64,000 bases of DNA from Falciphora oryzae (taxonomy: Eukaryota; Ascomycota; Sordariomycetes; Magnaporthales; Magnaporthaceae), in the NCBI GenBank assembly GCA_000733355.1, contig JNVV01000022.1:453384-517383 (forward strand). Reading direction: 5' to 3'. Below are positions 12,540 through 22,792 of the stretch, piece by piece. Positions within the stretch are counted from its first letter, which is position 1. Each line of letters opens with the position of its first letter. The translations under genes and the position numbers were made by a program. A model generated the notes under the pieces. That model was not told the DNA's origin and did not search any database. It was given only the letters and a program-made list of their open reading frames with translations.

Positions 12540-13832
12540 TCATGTCCTTTTCCTCCCGAAGAGATAGACTTCAATAGACTGCGATGCACCATCAAAAACA
12601 TGTAGCTCAAAGCTAGCATGCTCCTCGATGGCCCAGCCCGCCTCGGACATCAGGTCGAAGAGTGCTTTCTCCGAATGGTGCCGCGGCTTCGTGGCAAGCA
12701 GGACCCGAGGGTCGCTGAACGCCGCTTCGTCCCCTTGGCTTGCGTGCTTCGGCGAAGTGGCCGAGTGGACTTTTGCGAGCGTCTCGACCAGCGCCGGGAG
12801 CATGTCGGCGTTATATGTGCAGTCGCTGAGCATGATGAGATCCCAGGGGCGCGCGAGTATCTTGGGGGCGAACATCCCCATGCGTCCGTCCTCCCAGTCC
12901 AGGTTCTCGTAGTCCACGACTGGGGCTGGCCGGCCGTCGACGCTGTCGCCACCTCCCTCCGCTTCCCCACCCTCGGCTATACGCTGCTGCCGCCTTCGGG
13001 ATACCGTTGTGTCGTAGCGTAATATGTTGGCAAGAGCTCTATCCCGTGCCTCGGGGAGATCCGTCATGAGGATCGAAACCGGGCGCTGCGTGCCGTCCGT
13101 AGACTCGTCGTTCCCCAGAATGGCCGTCGCGAGCCCAATGCCCAATATGCCAACGCCGCTCCCTATCTCCAGCACTTCTAACTTTTCCTTGTTTGTCAAG
13201 ACCCCTTCCAAGATAGGCATGCGGTCCCGATCAAGTCTGGAAGACGAGCTGCTGCAGCATATCTCAGCCAGCACGGCCGACACATAGACTCCGGCGTCCC
13301 AGACGTGCCGGGCAATGCTCTCGCCCAACTCTTCCTCGACTTCAACACAGATGGGTGACGTCTCCGTGGACTCCTCTGGGATTCTTAACCTGCGCAGGGC
13401 CATGGTCTCCTCGGGCTGGCTCAGGCGTAGCATCACATAGAGTGGCATGATCAACCCCCAGGGAGAAGACATGATGTCTGCTATACTCGAGGCTGAATAG
13501 TCTATATTCAGGGGCCGCACGCAGACAATGGCCTGGCTCAGATGCATGGCGCTGCTGGCCTGTGGGGGCAGCTTGACCTTCGTCTTCAGAACCCGGCTGC
13601 CAGCCGTCCAGCGCAGCGCCTTTTCGCCTTCGGCGACGAGGAGCTTGATGCCGCCATCCTCTTCCACCGGGCCGTGTAGATAGAGTACAACCTCCAGGTC
13701 TACCGGCTCATGTGGGCACAGGAATGACTCCCCGAGGTCTGTAGTGATTGTGAGCAGTAGCTGGAGTTGCGCGCCGCCGCGTGCCCTGCTGCTGACGAAT
13801 GACGGCGGTCTGAGTATTCGGATGTAGTGCAT
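12540..13832 (-). CDS. Class I SAM-dependent methyltransferase, METTL21/MTF16 (protein-lysine) type
   Basis: A single exon encodes 430 residues. The C-terminal half is a Rossmann methyltransferase: a conserved HVWDAG segment (about 176-181), motif I LEVLEIGSGVGILGIGLATA (about 218-237) for S-adenosylmethionine binding, motif II with LMTDLP (about 255-260), and SDCTYN (about 336-341) in place of the D/NPPY motif. This combination is typical of the MTF16 family, which includes eEF1A lysine methyltransferases and METTL21. The first 170 residues are a fungal extension without a recognised domain. A protein lysine substrate is inferred from the family and the actual target is unknown. Fungal annotation often calls these nicotinamide N-methyltransferase-like, which is probably misleading. 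The gene is divergent from the deaminase-like gene at 14414. Confidence 0.88.
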   Translation of the reverse strand: MHYIRILRPPSFVSSRARGGAQLQLLLTITTDLGESFLCPHEPVDLEVVLYLHGPVEEDGGIKLLVAEGEKALRWTAGSRVLKTKVKLPPQASSAMHLSQAIVCVRPLNIDYSASSIADIMSSPWGLIMPLYVMLRLSQPEETMALRRLRIPEESTETSPICVEVEEELGESIARHVWDAGVYVSAVLAEICCSSSSSRLDRDRMPILEGVLTNKEKLEVLEIGSGVGILGIGLATAILGNDESTDGTQRPVSILMTDLPEARDRALANILRYDTTVSRRRQQRIAEGGEAEGGGDSVDGRPAPVVDYENLDWEDGRMGMFAPKILARPWDLIMLSDCTYNADMLPALVETLAKVHSATSPKHASQGDEAAFSDPRVLLATKPRHHSEKALFDLMSEAGWAIEEHASFELHVFDGASQSIEVYLFGRKRT

Positions 13833-14413
13833 CTTTGGCGGCCCTGAGCTTCGTTCGTGGGGGCAGTTTCTCTTCGAGGACTTATGATTTCTGGGGCTCT
13901 CAGACTGCTGTGGGTAGGAAGGCTGGCTGGTAGATAAGCTTGCGAGCAGCAGTCATGCCCGAATAGAAGTGTTTTTTTTTCTGATATCCAATAGACGAAG
14001 GGTTAGGGTTACATATCCCTCCGCAACATCTCCCCTCTTGATATACAACACTGTGGAATCGATCAATTCCAAGAGCTGAAGGACTGCAATTGGAGGTCGC
14101 CGGGCCCGGACCTGCCCCTAAACCAGATAAATCCCTCGGCTTGTGCCGACATCGTCTCGGCGCCATCCCAGTATCCCTTCCCCTGCCTCTCAAGGACGTA
14201 GGATGCGCGAGATAAGAAGACGACAGTGCCCACTGCCGCACAAGACCGCTCCCTGACTATTGACCTCTCCCAGGTATAACTCGACTGAACTGCGTTCAAT
14301 TCAGTTTGATGATTCAGAGATATTTGGGAGCTTGTGGTATCATCATCCCCTCTCCTCCTACCAAGCCCAGCCACTGTCAGCCTAGCCACGAAACTCCATC
14401 CAGACAGTCCACA
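13833..14413. promoter_or_regulatory. Divergent intergenic promoter region
   Basis: These 581 bases separate two divergent starts and must contain both promoters and leaders. The only marked feature is a 12-base telomere-like run, agggttagggtt, at 13999-14010, too short to be a telomere relic with any confidence. No specific factor site was assigned. Confidence 0.5.
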
Positions 14414-15076
14414 ATGTCACCCACTACCACAAACTCAAACTCCCCGGCAGCGCTACTATCGGCCATGCTCGACGTCACCGAGCAGAGGATCGTGCCCCTT
14501 ACACGTGTCGGGGTTTCCTCGGGCAGCAAGCTGTTCGGGACTGCGGTCCTCTTGCGCGACGGCCTCTCGCCCCTGACGGTAGCCACCAACGACGAGCGCG
14601 TCTCGCCCCTGCTCCACGGCGAGATCAACTGCATCCAGCAGTTCTTCGCCTCGAAGCCGCCCGAGCAGAGACCGGCAACGGCGGACTGCGTCTTTTTCGC
14701 TACTCACGAACCGTGCTCGCTCTGCCTGAGCGGCATAACCTGGAGCGGCTTCAACGAGTTTTACTATCTCTTTACCTATGAAGACAGCCGCGATCTGTTC
14801 GGCATCCCCTACGACATCGACATCTTGCAGGAGGTCTTCAGGGTCCCTGCGCCCACGGATACGCCGGATGCGCTAGCGGCTCGTCCTCTCTACAACAAGA
14901 CGAACAAGTTCTTCAGGGCCAGAAGCCTATCGGACCTTGTTGCGGAGATTGAGGAAGAGGATAAGAAAGGCCTGGAAAGAGCGGATCGAGAGAGTAAAGG
15001 ATCTTACAGCTCTTTGAGCGCGACCTACCAGGCCGGTAAACAGGCCGGAACAGATAGTGCCAGTGTGTGGAAGTAA
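14414..15076 (+). CDS. Cytidine/deoxycytidylate deaminase-fold zinc protein
   Basis: A single exon encodes 220 residues from the ATG at 14414 (MSPTTTNSNS). The frame is open further upstream, to a first ATG at 14306, but that extension is low quality and the downstream ATG sits in better context. The zinc site of the cytidine deaminase superfamily is present: His68-Gly-Glu70 (proton-shuttling Glu) and Pro100-Cys101-Ser-Leu-Cys104. A Phe/Tyr-rich segment follows (GFNEFYYLFTYEDSRDLFGI). Family knowledge supports hydrolytic deamination of a nucleobase, nucleoside or nucleotide. The substrate cannot be read from the sequence; related fungal proteins are uncharacterised. The C-terminal 50 residues are charged and probably flexible. 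No signal peptide is seen. Confidence 0.85.
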   Translation: MSPTTTNSNSPAALLSAMLDVTEQRIVPLTRVGVSSGSKLFGTAVLLRDGLSPLTVATNDERVSPLLHGEINCIQQFFASKPPEQRPATADCVFFATHEPCSLCLSGITWSGFNEFYYLFTYEDSRDLFGIPYDIDILQEVFRVPAPTDTPDALAARPLYNKTNKFFRARSLSDLVAEIEEEDKKGLERADRESKGSYSSLSATYQAGKQAGTDSASVWK

Positions 15077-15434
15077 GATAAATGGAAGACGGGTGGTGAT
15101 TCTTTATGTTTGCGCGTTTGCGTAGCTCGATTGTTGCTGTGCATGCGAGAATCATCCAGAGGCGCAATATGTCTGTATTTGTAGGTCAATAATCCCTTTC
15201 GTACTCTCCAGAAGAGCTTTGTGCTGATGTTTATTGTTGGAGGGATCCGTGGCAGCGTAGGAAGAGTCCAATAACACAGCTCACTTCAAGCTCGCGTCCC
15301 CGGCGTCCTGTCTGTTCTGAAGTCCACCCACTCATCAAGCCTGCTTCGCAACCTCCCCTCCTACCTCTCAGAAATCATTCTACTACATCTCCCGACACGC
15401 CAGCTCTAGACACACAACCAGAGCTGTACTCAGG
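15077..15434. other. Short intergenic region
   Basis: About 360 bases between two plus-strand genes, holding the 3' UTR of the deaminase-like gene and the promoter of the next gene. CT-rich sequence (15290-15420) precedes the proposed start at 15435. No distinct element recognised. Confidence 0.5.
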
Positions 15435-16870
15435 ATGCGCACTGATAATAGGATCCTCCCCAATAGCGGTCTCAACATGGGCAATATGGTGAAGAGCCGC
15501 TTCTGGTGCGAGGAGAGAGAGTCGGAGCTGTGCAATAAGGTAAGGACAGTCTCAAATCACCCAAAAAACCTCCGAACCTCCGTTCCTCGATGTATGAATC
15601 TGACAGTATTGGATGCCTCTTACGCCAAAAGTGCTCCGTTTTCATTACCCGACTAGACGAAACCGAGCTGGGCGCCTGGAAAATGTCGCAACTCCTTTAT
15701 AAAACGGACATCCCCAGTATCTTCACCTACGGGCTGAGGATCGATCCTCGGCTAGAAGTCTCCTGCCAACTGCCAGCCTCGGACAGATCCGAATTCTTCG
15801 CACTACAACAAATCCTGCCGCACCCGGTGTTCCAGCAAAGCGCGGCCCGTCTCCGCTTCGTTCTCCAGATGGCCGTGTTCTTCGACGTCGAGGGACACCT
15901 GGAGCCATTCGGTCCTGTCCCCCAGGCCCCGTCCGTGGCTAGCGTCATCCTTGGCCCTCGCAAAGGCAAAGACGCGGCGAGCTCCAACGATGGCGCCTCC
16001 CTGGCCCTGGCGTTGTGGAAGGACTTTGGCCCGTGTCAAGATCACGACATCCGGCTGGTCGTGGGTCAGCTGCAAAGGCAGGCCGCCGAGCGAAAGGAGG
16101 AAGAGGAGAGGATGAGGGACGAGACGGAAGCCCCTCCAAAGTGGTGCCCTGAGGCCAAGCAGCTCTTCTTCGTCGGAATTCATGAGCTCAATGAGGTGAT
16201 AAATGCCCTGAACAGCATCAGCCACACCTTCGCTGGCCCGTGTCTGCACTTTCGTCTCAGGCTCGAGCATCAAGTCAACAAGAGGGGAGGGTGGAAGACG
16301 CAAGCTCCACTGGATCTGACCCATCTTGAAGGCATGGTACACCTCGCAGCGCTGGACGACGAGCGCAACTACCGCCTCCGCAAGGCCCTGAGGGCAGCAG
16401 ACGGCGAGGCGGACAGGCGGGCCCTCCACGTCTTCGATGTCCCTGAGGGCGACGGCGACCCGGAGTACGTCTTCGCTGACGAGTTCGACCCCGACGCCCG
16501 GAGGGTCCTGGCAGGAGAGGTCTGCCCCAAGCGGTACCCGTTCACGTGTACGGGGTGGTACCAAGACAACAGCGGCGTGGAGGCGGCGCTCAAGCGGCCT
16601 CGCGGATCCTCTCGGGAGGCCGCCGGATCTACGATCTCGTTCGCCTTGCCCGCGGCCCCTAGGCCCGCGAGTCCCGACTTCCGGCCGCCAAGCACCTCGG
16701 GCGACGGCGGGGAGCGCTTGAGCCCGGATTATGGCCTACACGAGGTTTCCTCGCTGTCGGGAGACGAGGACGACGAGGAGCCTGAGAGCGACTCCCTGCT
16801 CCTATGCCGGTTCGCGTCACAAGTCGACGACGAGAACATCGGCGAGCTGCTGACCGGAAGCTCCAAATAA
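15435..16870 (+). CDS. Uncharacterised 447-residue protein (two-exon model)
   Basis: I do not recognise this protein. The long open part runs to the TAA ending at 16870. I propose exon 1 at 15435-15539 (35 codons, ending ELCNK) with a strong GTAAGG donor, and exon 2 from 15632 after an AAG acceptor, giving 447 residues in frame. A simpler alternative is a single exon from ATG 15590 (426 residues). The middle contains a charged helix (about 190-215, Glu/Arg/Lys rich) and a Trp/Cys-containing conserved-looking core. The last 110 residues are Ser/Pro/acidic and disordered, with a DEDDEEPESD patch. There is no signal peptide or membrane segment. The acceptor choice is the weak point of the model. 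Confidence 0.6.
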
Positions 16871-17813
16871 GCGAAGGAGGGTATGAGTAGGGGCAACATA
16901 AAAGCGGCACGGATACGCTGGAAGTGATCTAGGTCCTCACGGAACTATGGCGTAGGACCGTCGGGCGAGCGATGTGGAAAGCCGCCTGGTACCTTAGACA
17001 AGATTGCTTACTACGAAAGACTCGGGGCGGACTGAACCTGGGGGGCAGATATGCCAAATATCAGGGAGATATTTGTAAAGTGCTGTTCTACCTAGACATG
17101 GAGTTTTGGGGTGAGGGGCGGGCGTTTAAGACTCTTCTCCCCGCCCTTCACATCTAGGATCCGCGGTGTAGATTAACATCTTTTTCACAAGCAAGAAATG
17201 GTATTTCCCTCTCGTTTTCGTCCAATTTCTTCATCATCGTTGGCGTGCTTTGACTCAAGATCAAGCTGGATGGTGTTGGTACCTCCCCGCCTCATCACAC
17301 ACAGCACGCACAGGCTGGGGGCTCGAGCCGCAAACCAGGTAAGATTTCTGCTGATTGCCCATGGGGCTGTTCACGGGCAGGCAAGAGAGAGAGGCTGTGA
17401 GGCTGTCTTCTGGTCTTGGCTCGAAGCTTCGCGGTGGAACTCGCTGGTTGGGATGTTCGAATGATGGTAAATGGAGCATGCGTGATTGGCCCGAGGCACC
17501 CAGGGGTCTGGGACCCGCTCGTAGGGCTGAGCATTCTGGCCAATCACGGACGATGTGATTACCGCAAATCGGGTGATGCTGATTGACCAATGGACTTGCT
17601 CACAATGTTGCCTTTGAGAGACGTGTGACGGGTACAAAAGGGGACACTGTCCCGTCTTCGTTGATGCGTCGATCTGGCACATCATCCACGATTTGAACAT
17701 CTGTTTCTGGCCGTCACTTTTTATCGTGCTGCACCTTTCCTCCTCTCGAGCCCGTCCAAGCTTTTCGATCTCGCCTTTTCAAGCCAAACCCACACCCACC
17801 ACCAACCATCACC
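16871..17813. promoter_or_regulatory. Intergenic region with CCAAT-box cluster upstream of the metallothionein-like gene
   Basis: The region holds the 3' end of the preceding gene and then the upstream region of the gene at 17814. Three CCAAT motifs lie close together: inverted ATTGG at 17485-17489, direct CCAAT at 17540-17544 and direct CCAAT at 17587-17591. CCAAT is the known core for the Hap2/3/5 complex in fungi; its use here is inferred. CT-rich leader sequence follows from about 17720. Confidence 0.5.
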
Positions 17814-18310
17814 ATGTCCTCCCAGAAGGCCTCTACCTGCTGCGGCAAGAGCGACGTCTGCGTCTGTGGTAAGTCGGCTACCCGATCCTGACACACTCGT
17901 AAAACTAGACAACTAACACGTCTTGTGCTTCTGTGTCCAGCCACTCAGGCAAAGTGCAGCTGTGGCAAGCAGTCGGCTCTCCACTGCACGTGCGACAAGG
18001 CTGCCACTGAGAACAGCGTCTCGGGGGCGCGCTGCTCTTGCCGCGCCCGCCCGGCTGGCGAGTGCAACTGCGAGCGCGCCGCATCGGAGAACGTCCGCCC
18101 CACCGGATCTGCTTGCGCTTGCGGCGCACGGCCTGCTGGTATGTGCTCTCCCCTGTCCTCCGCCACCGCCCATAGGCTTTCCGTGATAAAGGTGGGGGTT
18201 GGTTTGCTGACCATCACCGCCATATTATAGATGCTTGCACCTGCGAGAAGGGAGGTGCCTCGGGGGTGTATGACCCCGCCAACGAAACTGACTTCACCAC
18301 CAAGAAATAA
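17814..18310 (+). CDS. Cys-pair-rich metallothionein-like protein (DUF7871 type)
   Basis: Three exons, 17814-17868, 17941-18138 and 18231-18310, with GTAAGT and GTATGT donors, encode 110 residues. Sixteen cysteines form eight pairs: Cys-Cys near the start, then CVC, CSC, CTC, CSC, CNC, CAC and CTC. They are spread through an internally repetitive sequence in which (S/C)ARPAG-type segments recur. The pattern matches a conserved fungal family of small cysteine-rich proteins. Thiolate coordination of copper or zinc is inferred from the C-x-C pairs. The C-terminus (ETDFTTKK) is free of Cys. There is no signal peptide, so a cytosolic site is expected. The CCAAT cluster upstream may contribute to regulation. 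Confidence 0.88.
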
Positions 18311-19457
18311 TGGGTCGGGAGTCGTCAGTTGGTGAAGGTTCGGACGCGGCAGGAAGCCTAACTAAGCTTCATGTGCTTGCCGGGGACCGGAAGATTGTCT
18401 CGGACAGGGGCATGCGCTCTCCTGCATGTCCTTCGGGTCACCGCTGGAGTTTGCGGCGTTGATGATTTTGAACATGCGGGACTCGGGTCGGCGTTTTGTG
18501 ATGGAAGGAATCGGGTCATTGGGATTCTCTCATTCTAGGTTCTCCTTTCTTTCAACTCTCTTCTAAACCACGAGCAAACTTATCCATTTTTCAAATCCTT
18601 GAAGGGATGGACTCCCAAGTGCATTGGCTCTTATCGCGCAGAGCACAAACGCTGAAGTTTTTTTTTTTTTTCTTGTTTTTCGCTTTGCAGTCTCCATCGA
18701 CAGGTTATGTGTGTGCTGGCAGTTATGCAGTATCTGACCCATTGACCCAATGTTTCTCAGGCTTGCCACCGTGGGTCGGGTTTCTTTCCGGAAAGGCGTG
18801 CCGTCCGGGTTTCTACAATTGTGTTGTTCACGCGGCCAGCAGAACGGATCAGTCCACATCGCAGCGTGAGCGTGCTGCTGTTCCAGATGGGGCTGACCGA
18901 CTCGACATTGACTGGATATCAATCTACAGTGACAAACGCCAATCATGGATCGTACCAATGATGCGATGGGGCTGGCGAGCTTCCAAGGGTCCAGACCCCA
19001 GTTCGCCGAGCTTCAGGGGAGCTTGGGCCGCCCCTTGTTTTCTGCCAGCGCGGGCGGTGAAAAAAGTCTGAGGGTGGGTGCGTCAATTGCGTGGATTGCC
19101 CTGCTCGGGTCCTTTTCCTGCTATCACAACAATCCGCAACACGGCGGCGCGTCTTCTTCATGACCTCCAAACGCCCACTCTGAAAATTCCTTCCTTCTTT
19201 CATCGTTCCAGAACACACCACCTCGACTCCCCGGAAACGGGCCAAAGTCGAATACCTGAACTGAGCGGGCGTGCCTATTTGTAGCCCTCACACCAGATTT
19301 CTGATTGTTTTTGCTACCCGCGTCTTTGCCCGATTTATCGCGCCCAAGTGTCGGCCTGGGCGCAACATCCACGCCTGACCAAGCCACCGCGCTTGACCGT
19401 CGCATCATCACCATCACCACCCCGAACCTGTCGCATTCCTGCACCGCACTTTAAAAT
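18311..19457. other. Intergenic region
   Basis: This 1.15-kb gap contains the 3' UTR of the metallothionein-like gene, an uninterrupted T-tract near 18658-18671, and the promoter and CA-rich leader of the RCC1 gene. The short open frames here have no recognisable domain. Confidence 0.5.
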
Positions 19458-21577
19458 ATGCCTCCCAAGAAGAAGACGGCCGCGGCTGCTCCCAAGCTCG
19501 CCGCCACAAAAGCCACAGCCGCCTCGAAGAAGGCCGCTGCCGCGAGGAAGGCAGCTTCGGTTGAGCCCGAGAAGCCAGCCGCGGCACCAAAGAAGGCTAC
19601 CGCGACGAAAAAGGCCGGGAGTGAAAAGCCTGCACCGGTCAAGGCGGCGCCCAAGAAGCGCAAGACGACCGAGGAGCCTGACGCGAATGGAGCCACTGAG
19701 GCCCCTACCGCGACGCGCCAAAAACCCGCGCCACCTGCCACCAAGCAGCAGAACACTACCGTCCCTATTCCCGCCTCCAAGAAGGCAGCTTCGGCCGAGC
19801 CCGAGAAGGCCGCCGCACCCAAGAAGGCCGCCGCACCCAAGAAGGCTGCAGCGCCCAAGAAGGCCGGAAGGAAGGGCGCCGCGTCTACTGAGCCCGGGTC
19901 TAACAAGGAGAATGCTAACCTAGAGGTCTCTAAGGACGCTGCTCCTGCTTCGTCTCCGACCAAGCGCAAGCGCACTCCCGTCAGAGAACCGACGCCCAAG
20001 GACGCCGACTCCGAGGCTGCTGACGAGCCTGCCAAGGAGAAGGAGGATGAAGAGGAGGCACGTCCCGTCAAGCGGGTGCGGACTGCCGCTCCCGTCTCCA
20101 AGGTCAAGATCGGCGCCAAGATCAACAGCGCCCCCGAGACCGTTCTTGATGTCTTCGTATTCGGTGAAGGGTCTTCGGGTGAGCTCGGCCTTGGAAACAT
20201 GCGCCACGAGGGCAAGAAGCCCATCGATGTCAAGCGCCCGCGTATCAACCACAACCTCACTGCTGCCGCTGTCGGCGCCGTCCAGATCGCCTGTGGTGGC
20301 ATGCACGTTGTCGCCCTGACCAAGAACAACAAAATTTTGACATGGGGTGTCAACGATCAGGGTGCCCTGGGCCGTGACACTACCTGGGACGGCGGTCTTA
20401 GGGACGCTGACGCCGAGGACTCGGACTCTGACGACGATGACGACAGTGGTCTTAACCCTAAGGAGAGTATCCCCGCTGAGGTTGACATGAGCGAGGTTGT
20501 GGAGGGCACCCGCTTCGTGCAGGTCGTGGCCAGCGACAGTGCGTCCTTTGCCCTGACCGAGGACGGTCGTGTGTATGGTTGGGGAACCTTCCGCGTAAGT
20601 GGTGTCTTTCCATGGCTCCCTGAGCATCCGAATCAGCTCTGACATATCTTTTCCTCTCTAGGCCAGCGATGGTATCTTAGGGTTCACCCCCACTGTCAAG
20701 ATCCAGAAGACCCCAGCGCTCCTGGCCGACCCTAAGAAGGTTGTTCAGCTGGCGGCCGGCTCCAACCATGTAATGGCTCTGGACAAGGCCGGCAAGATCT
20801 TGACATGGGGCTGCCCTGAGCAGAACCAGCTTGGTCGCCGCTGTGTTCAGCGCGACGTTCTCGTGTCGGCTCTTCGGCCTGGCGGCGTTGGTCTGAAGCG
20901 CAGCATCAAGATCACCAAGATCTCGTGCGGCTCATACCACAGCTTTGCGCTGGACTCCGAAGGCATTGTCTACGCTTGGGGCCTCAACAACTTTGGCGAG
21001 CTCGCCATTGAGCAGGGTGCTGGGGATTCCGATGCGGCAGTCCTCAGCGCAACCCGTATCGAGGCGCTCGAGGACTACAAGATCGCTGACATCTGCGGCG
21101 GCGAGCATCACTCGGTGGCTTGCACTACCGACGGCCGCCTGCTGACCTGGGGTCGCATTGATGGCCACCAAGTTGGACTTCCGAAAGAGGCCTTTAATGA
21201 GGACAACGCCATCTACGACGAGGCCAAGAGGCCGCGTATCCTGAAGGTCCCCACTGTCATTCCTGGTGGGTCCCCCTACGGCATGCGCCCGTTCATATCT
21301 TGAAGCATATAACTGAATAAGTCTTTACTAACATGGTATCCCAGACCTCAAAAATATTGTCTCAGTCGCCGCTGGCACGGACAACAGCTTCGCCCTGACG
21401 GGTGATGGCAAGACCTACTCTTGGGGCTTCTCAACCAACTACCAGACCGGCCTGGGCACTTCGGACGACGTTGAGATCCCGACCCTGATCGAGAACACGG
21501 CAGTCAAGGAGCGCAAGATCACCTTTGCTGGCGCCGGTGGGCAATACTCAATCATTGCCAGCCCGGCCGACTCCTGA
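19458..21577 (+). CDS. pim1: RCC1/Pim1 Ran guanine-nucleotide exchange factor
   Basis: Exons 19458-20594, 20662-21265 and 21345-21577 encode 657 residues. From about residue 225 the protein is a seven-bladed RCC1 propeller. Blade signatures include FGEGSSGELGLG, LTWGVNDQGALG, VYGWGTF, LTWGCPEQNQLG, YAWGLNNFGELA, LTWGRIDGHQVG and YSWGFS. RCC1 family proteins load GTP onto Ran at chromatin and so set the Ran gradient for nuclear transport and spindle assembly. The first 200 residues are a Lys/Ala/Pro tail with repeated PKKAAAPKKA units and basic KRKR-type clusters, like a linker-histone tail; chromatin or DNA binding and nuclear import are inferred. An acidic loop (SDSDDDDDSG) interrupts the region between blades two and three. 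Yeast and fission yeast orthologues have a much shorter tail. Confidence 0.95.
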
Positions 21578-22792
21578 GCGCACATGTGCAAGGCTTCCGC
21601 ATCGGGGTGTCCTCCCGATTTCATGATATCAGACTACATCTCGGAAAACTGTACCAACATCCGTTTGCTTTTTATACCAACCTCGAGTTGATGCACTCGT
21701 CTCCTGAGCCTCCTGGCTTAGCCCATGCCTGGGTTTTGTGGGAGGCGATACGATTTAATAGCCTTGGTTCACTCTTGCGCGTTATAGCTTCATATGGCTT
21801 CCTTAACTTTGTTGGGCGCTGGTTGGTAATTTGATGGAGCCCTGGAAAAAAAACGCCCTCAGCCAGAAATACCAGGGAAGACAACGTTCGGAGTTTTTTT
21901 TTTCTGGTGGGTCGGGATGCTTGGGATTTGATCGTTTATCTCCTCAGTATCCATGTATTATATGCGACAACGCTTCCGGTTTTGGTGGTTTTTGGGTCAG
22001 GGAACTGGGGATGGACAACTATTTGATCTTCCTCGTCTTTTTCTTTTTCATCTTTTTATTGCTTGTTTTGCCCGCTCAGTACTATAGACTTGCTACAGAA
22101 AATGACTCAAAGTGCACCATTGAAAATACAGACGCTTGTGGGCTCCTGTTTATAGTCGCCTCCAGCCTCCTTTTTAAACAAGCACAAAAAGTGTAACCTC
22201 TGGGGCAGACGCCAGCCTCAGGGCTTTTGTACAAGATAACAATACCACAACCACAATGACCACCCCAAACACCAGAATATGCATGATGAAGGACCCGGGT
22301 CGGATTCGCCTACGCGCGAGCCAATTGTGTGAAGCTATGACAGGCCAGCCATATAGCTGCAGGGAGCGACCATCCGTGGCCCCAGCGATAGAAGTGCTTC
22401 CTCGATAGCGTTCGTCCAAGTCAACTTGATTTGGTCGGCAAGACCAAACACCATCCTTCTTTGGACCATCGTCCCAGGCCGGTATACCTGCCAGACCAGA
22501 GAGGAATGGGAGCGACGTGCACCAGGCAAGTTTGCAGCATGCCAAGAGTGGACGGGAAAACGCATGAGCTCGAGGGTGTTTCGAGAAGTATAGCAGGATT
22601 CCCAACCAATGTCTCGACTGCCGGCATGAACAGGTCGTGCCTCCGGGCTCGGTACCAGACAGACGTCTTTGCAGCGTTTTGACTGTTGTGGAAGAGTCGT
22701 TCGCGTTGCCCCTTATTCAGCCTTTTCTCCCTTCTTCTTTCCCGCCGCCTCTCGGTTGTTAAACCATAAATGTTATACGACCCTAGAGACGC
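21578..22792. other. Convergent 3' intergenic region
   Basis: The RCC1 gene and the Yip1 gene converge here over 1.2 kb. The sequence is AT-richer than the coding parts, with T-tracts around 21894-21904 and 22030-22060, consistent with 3' UTRs and terminators. No gene recognised. Confidence 0.5.

Noticed and set aside
13999..14010. Telomere-like agggttagggtt
   Set aside because: Two units only, expected by chance in a window of this size.
19451..20353. 300-codon frame antisense to the RCC1 tail
   Set aside because: It is the mirror of the Lys/Ala/Pro repeats, and its low-complexity Ala/Phe/Leu content follows from that.
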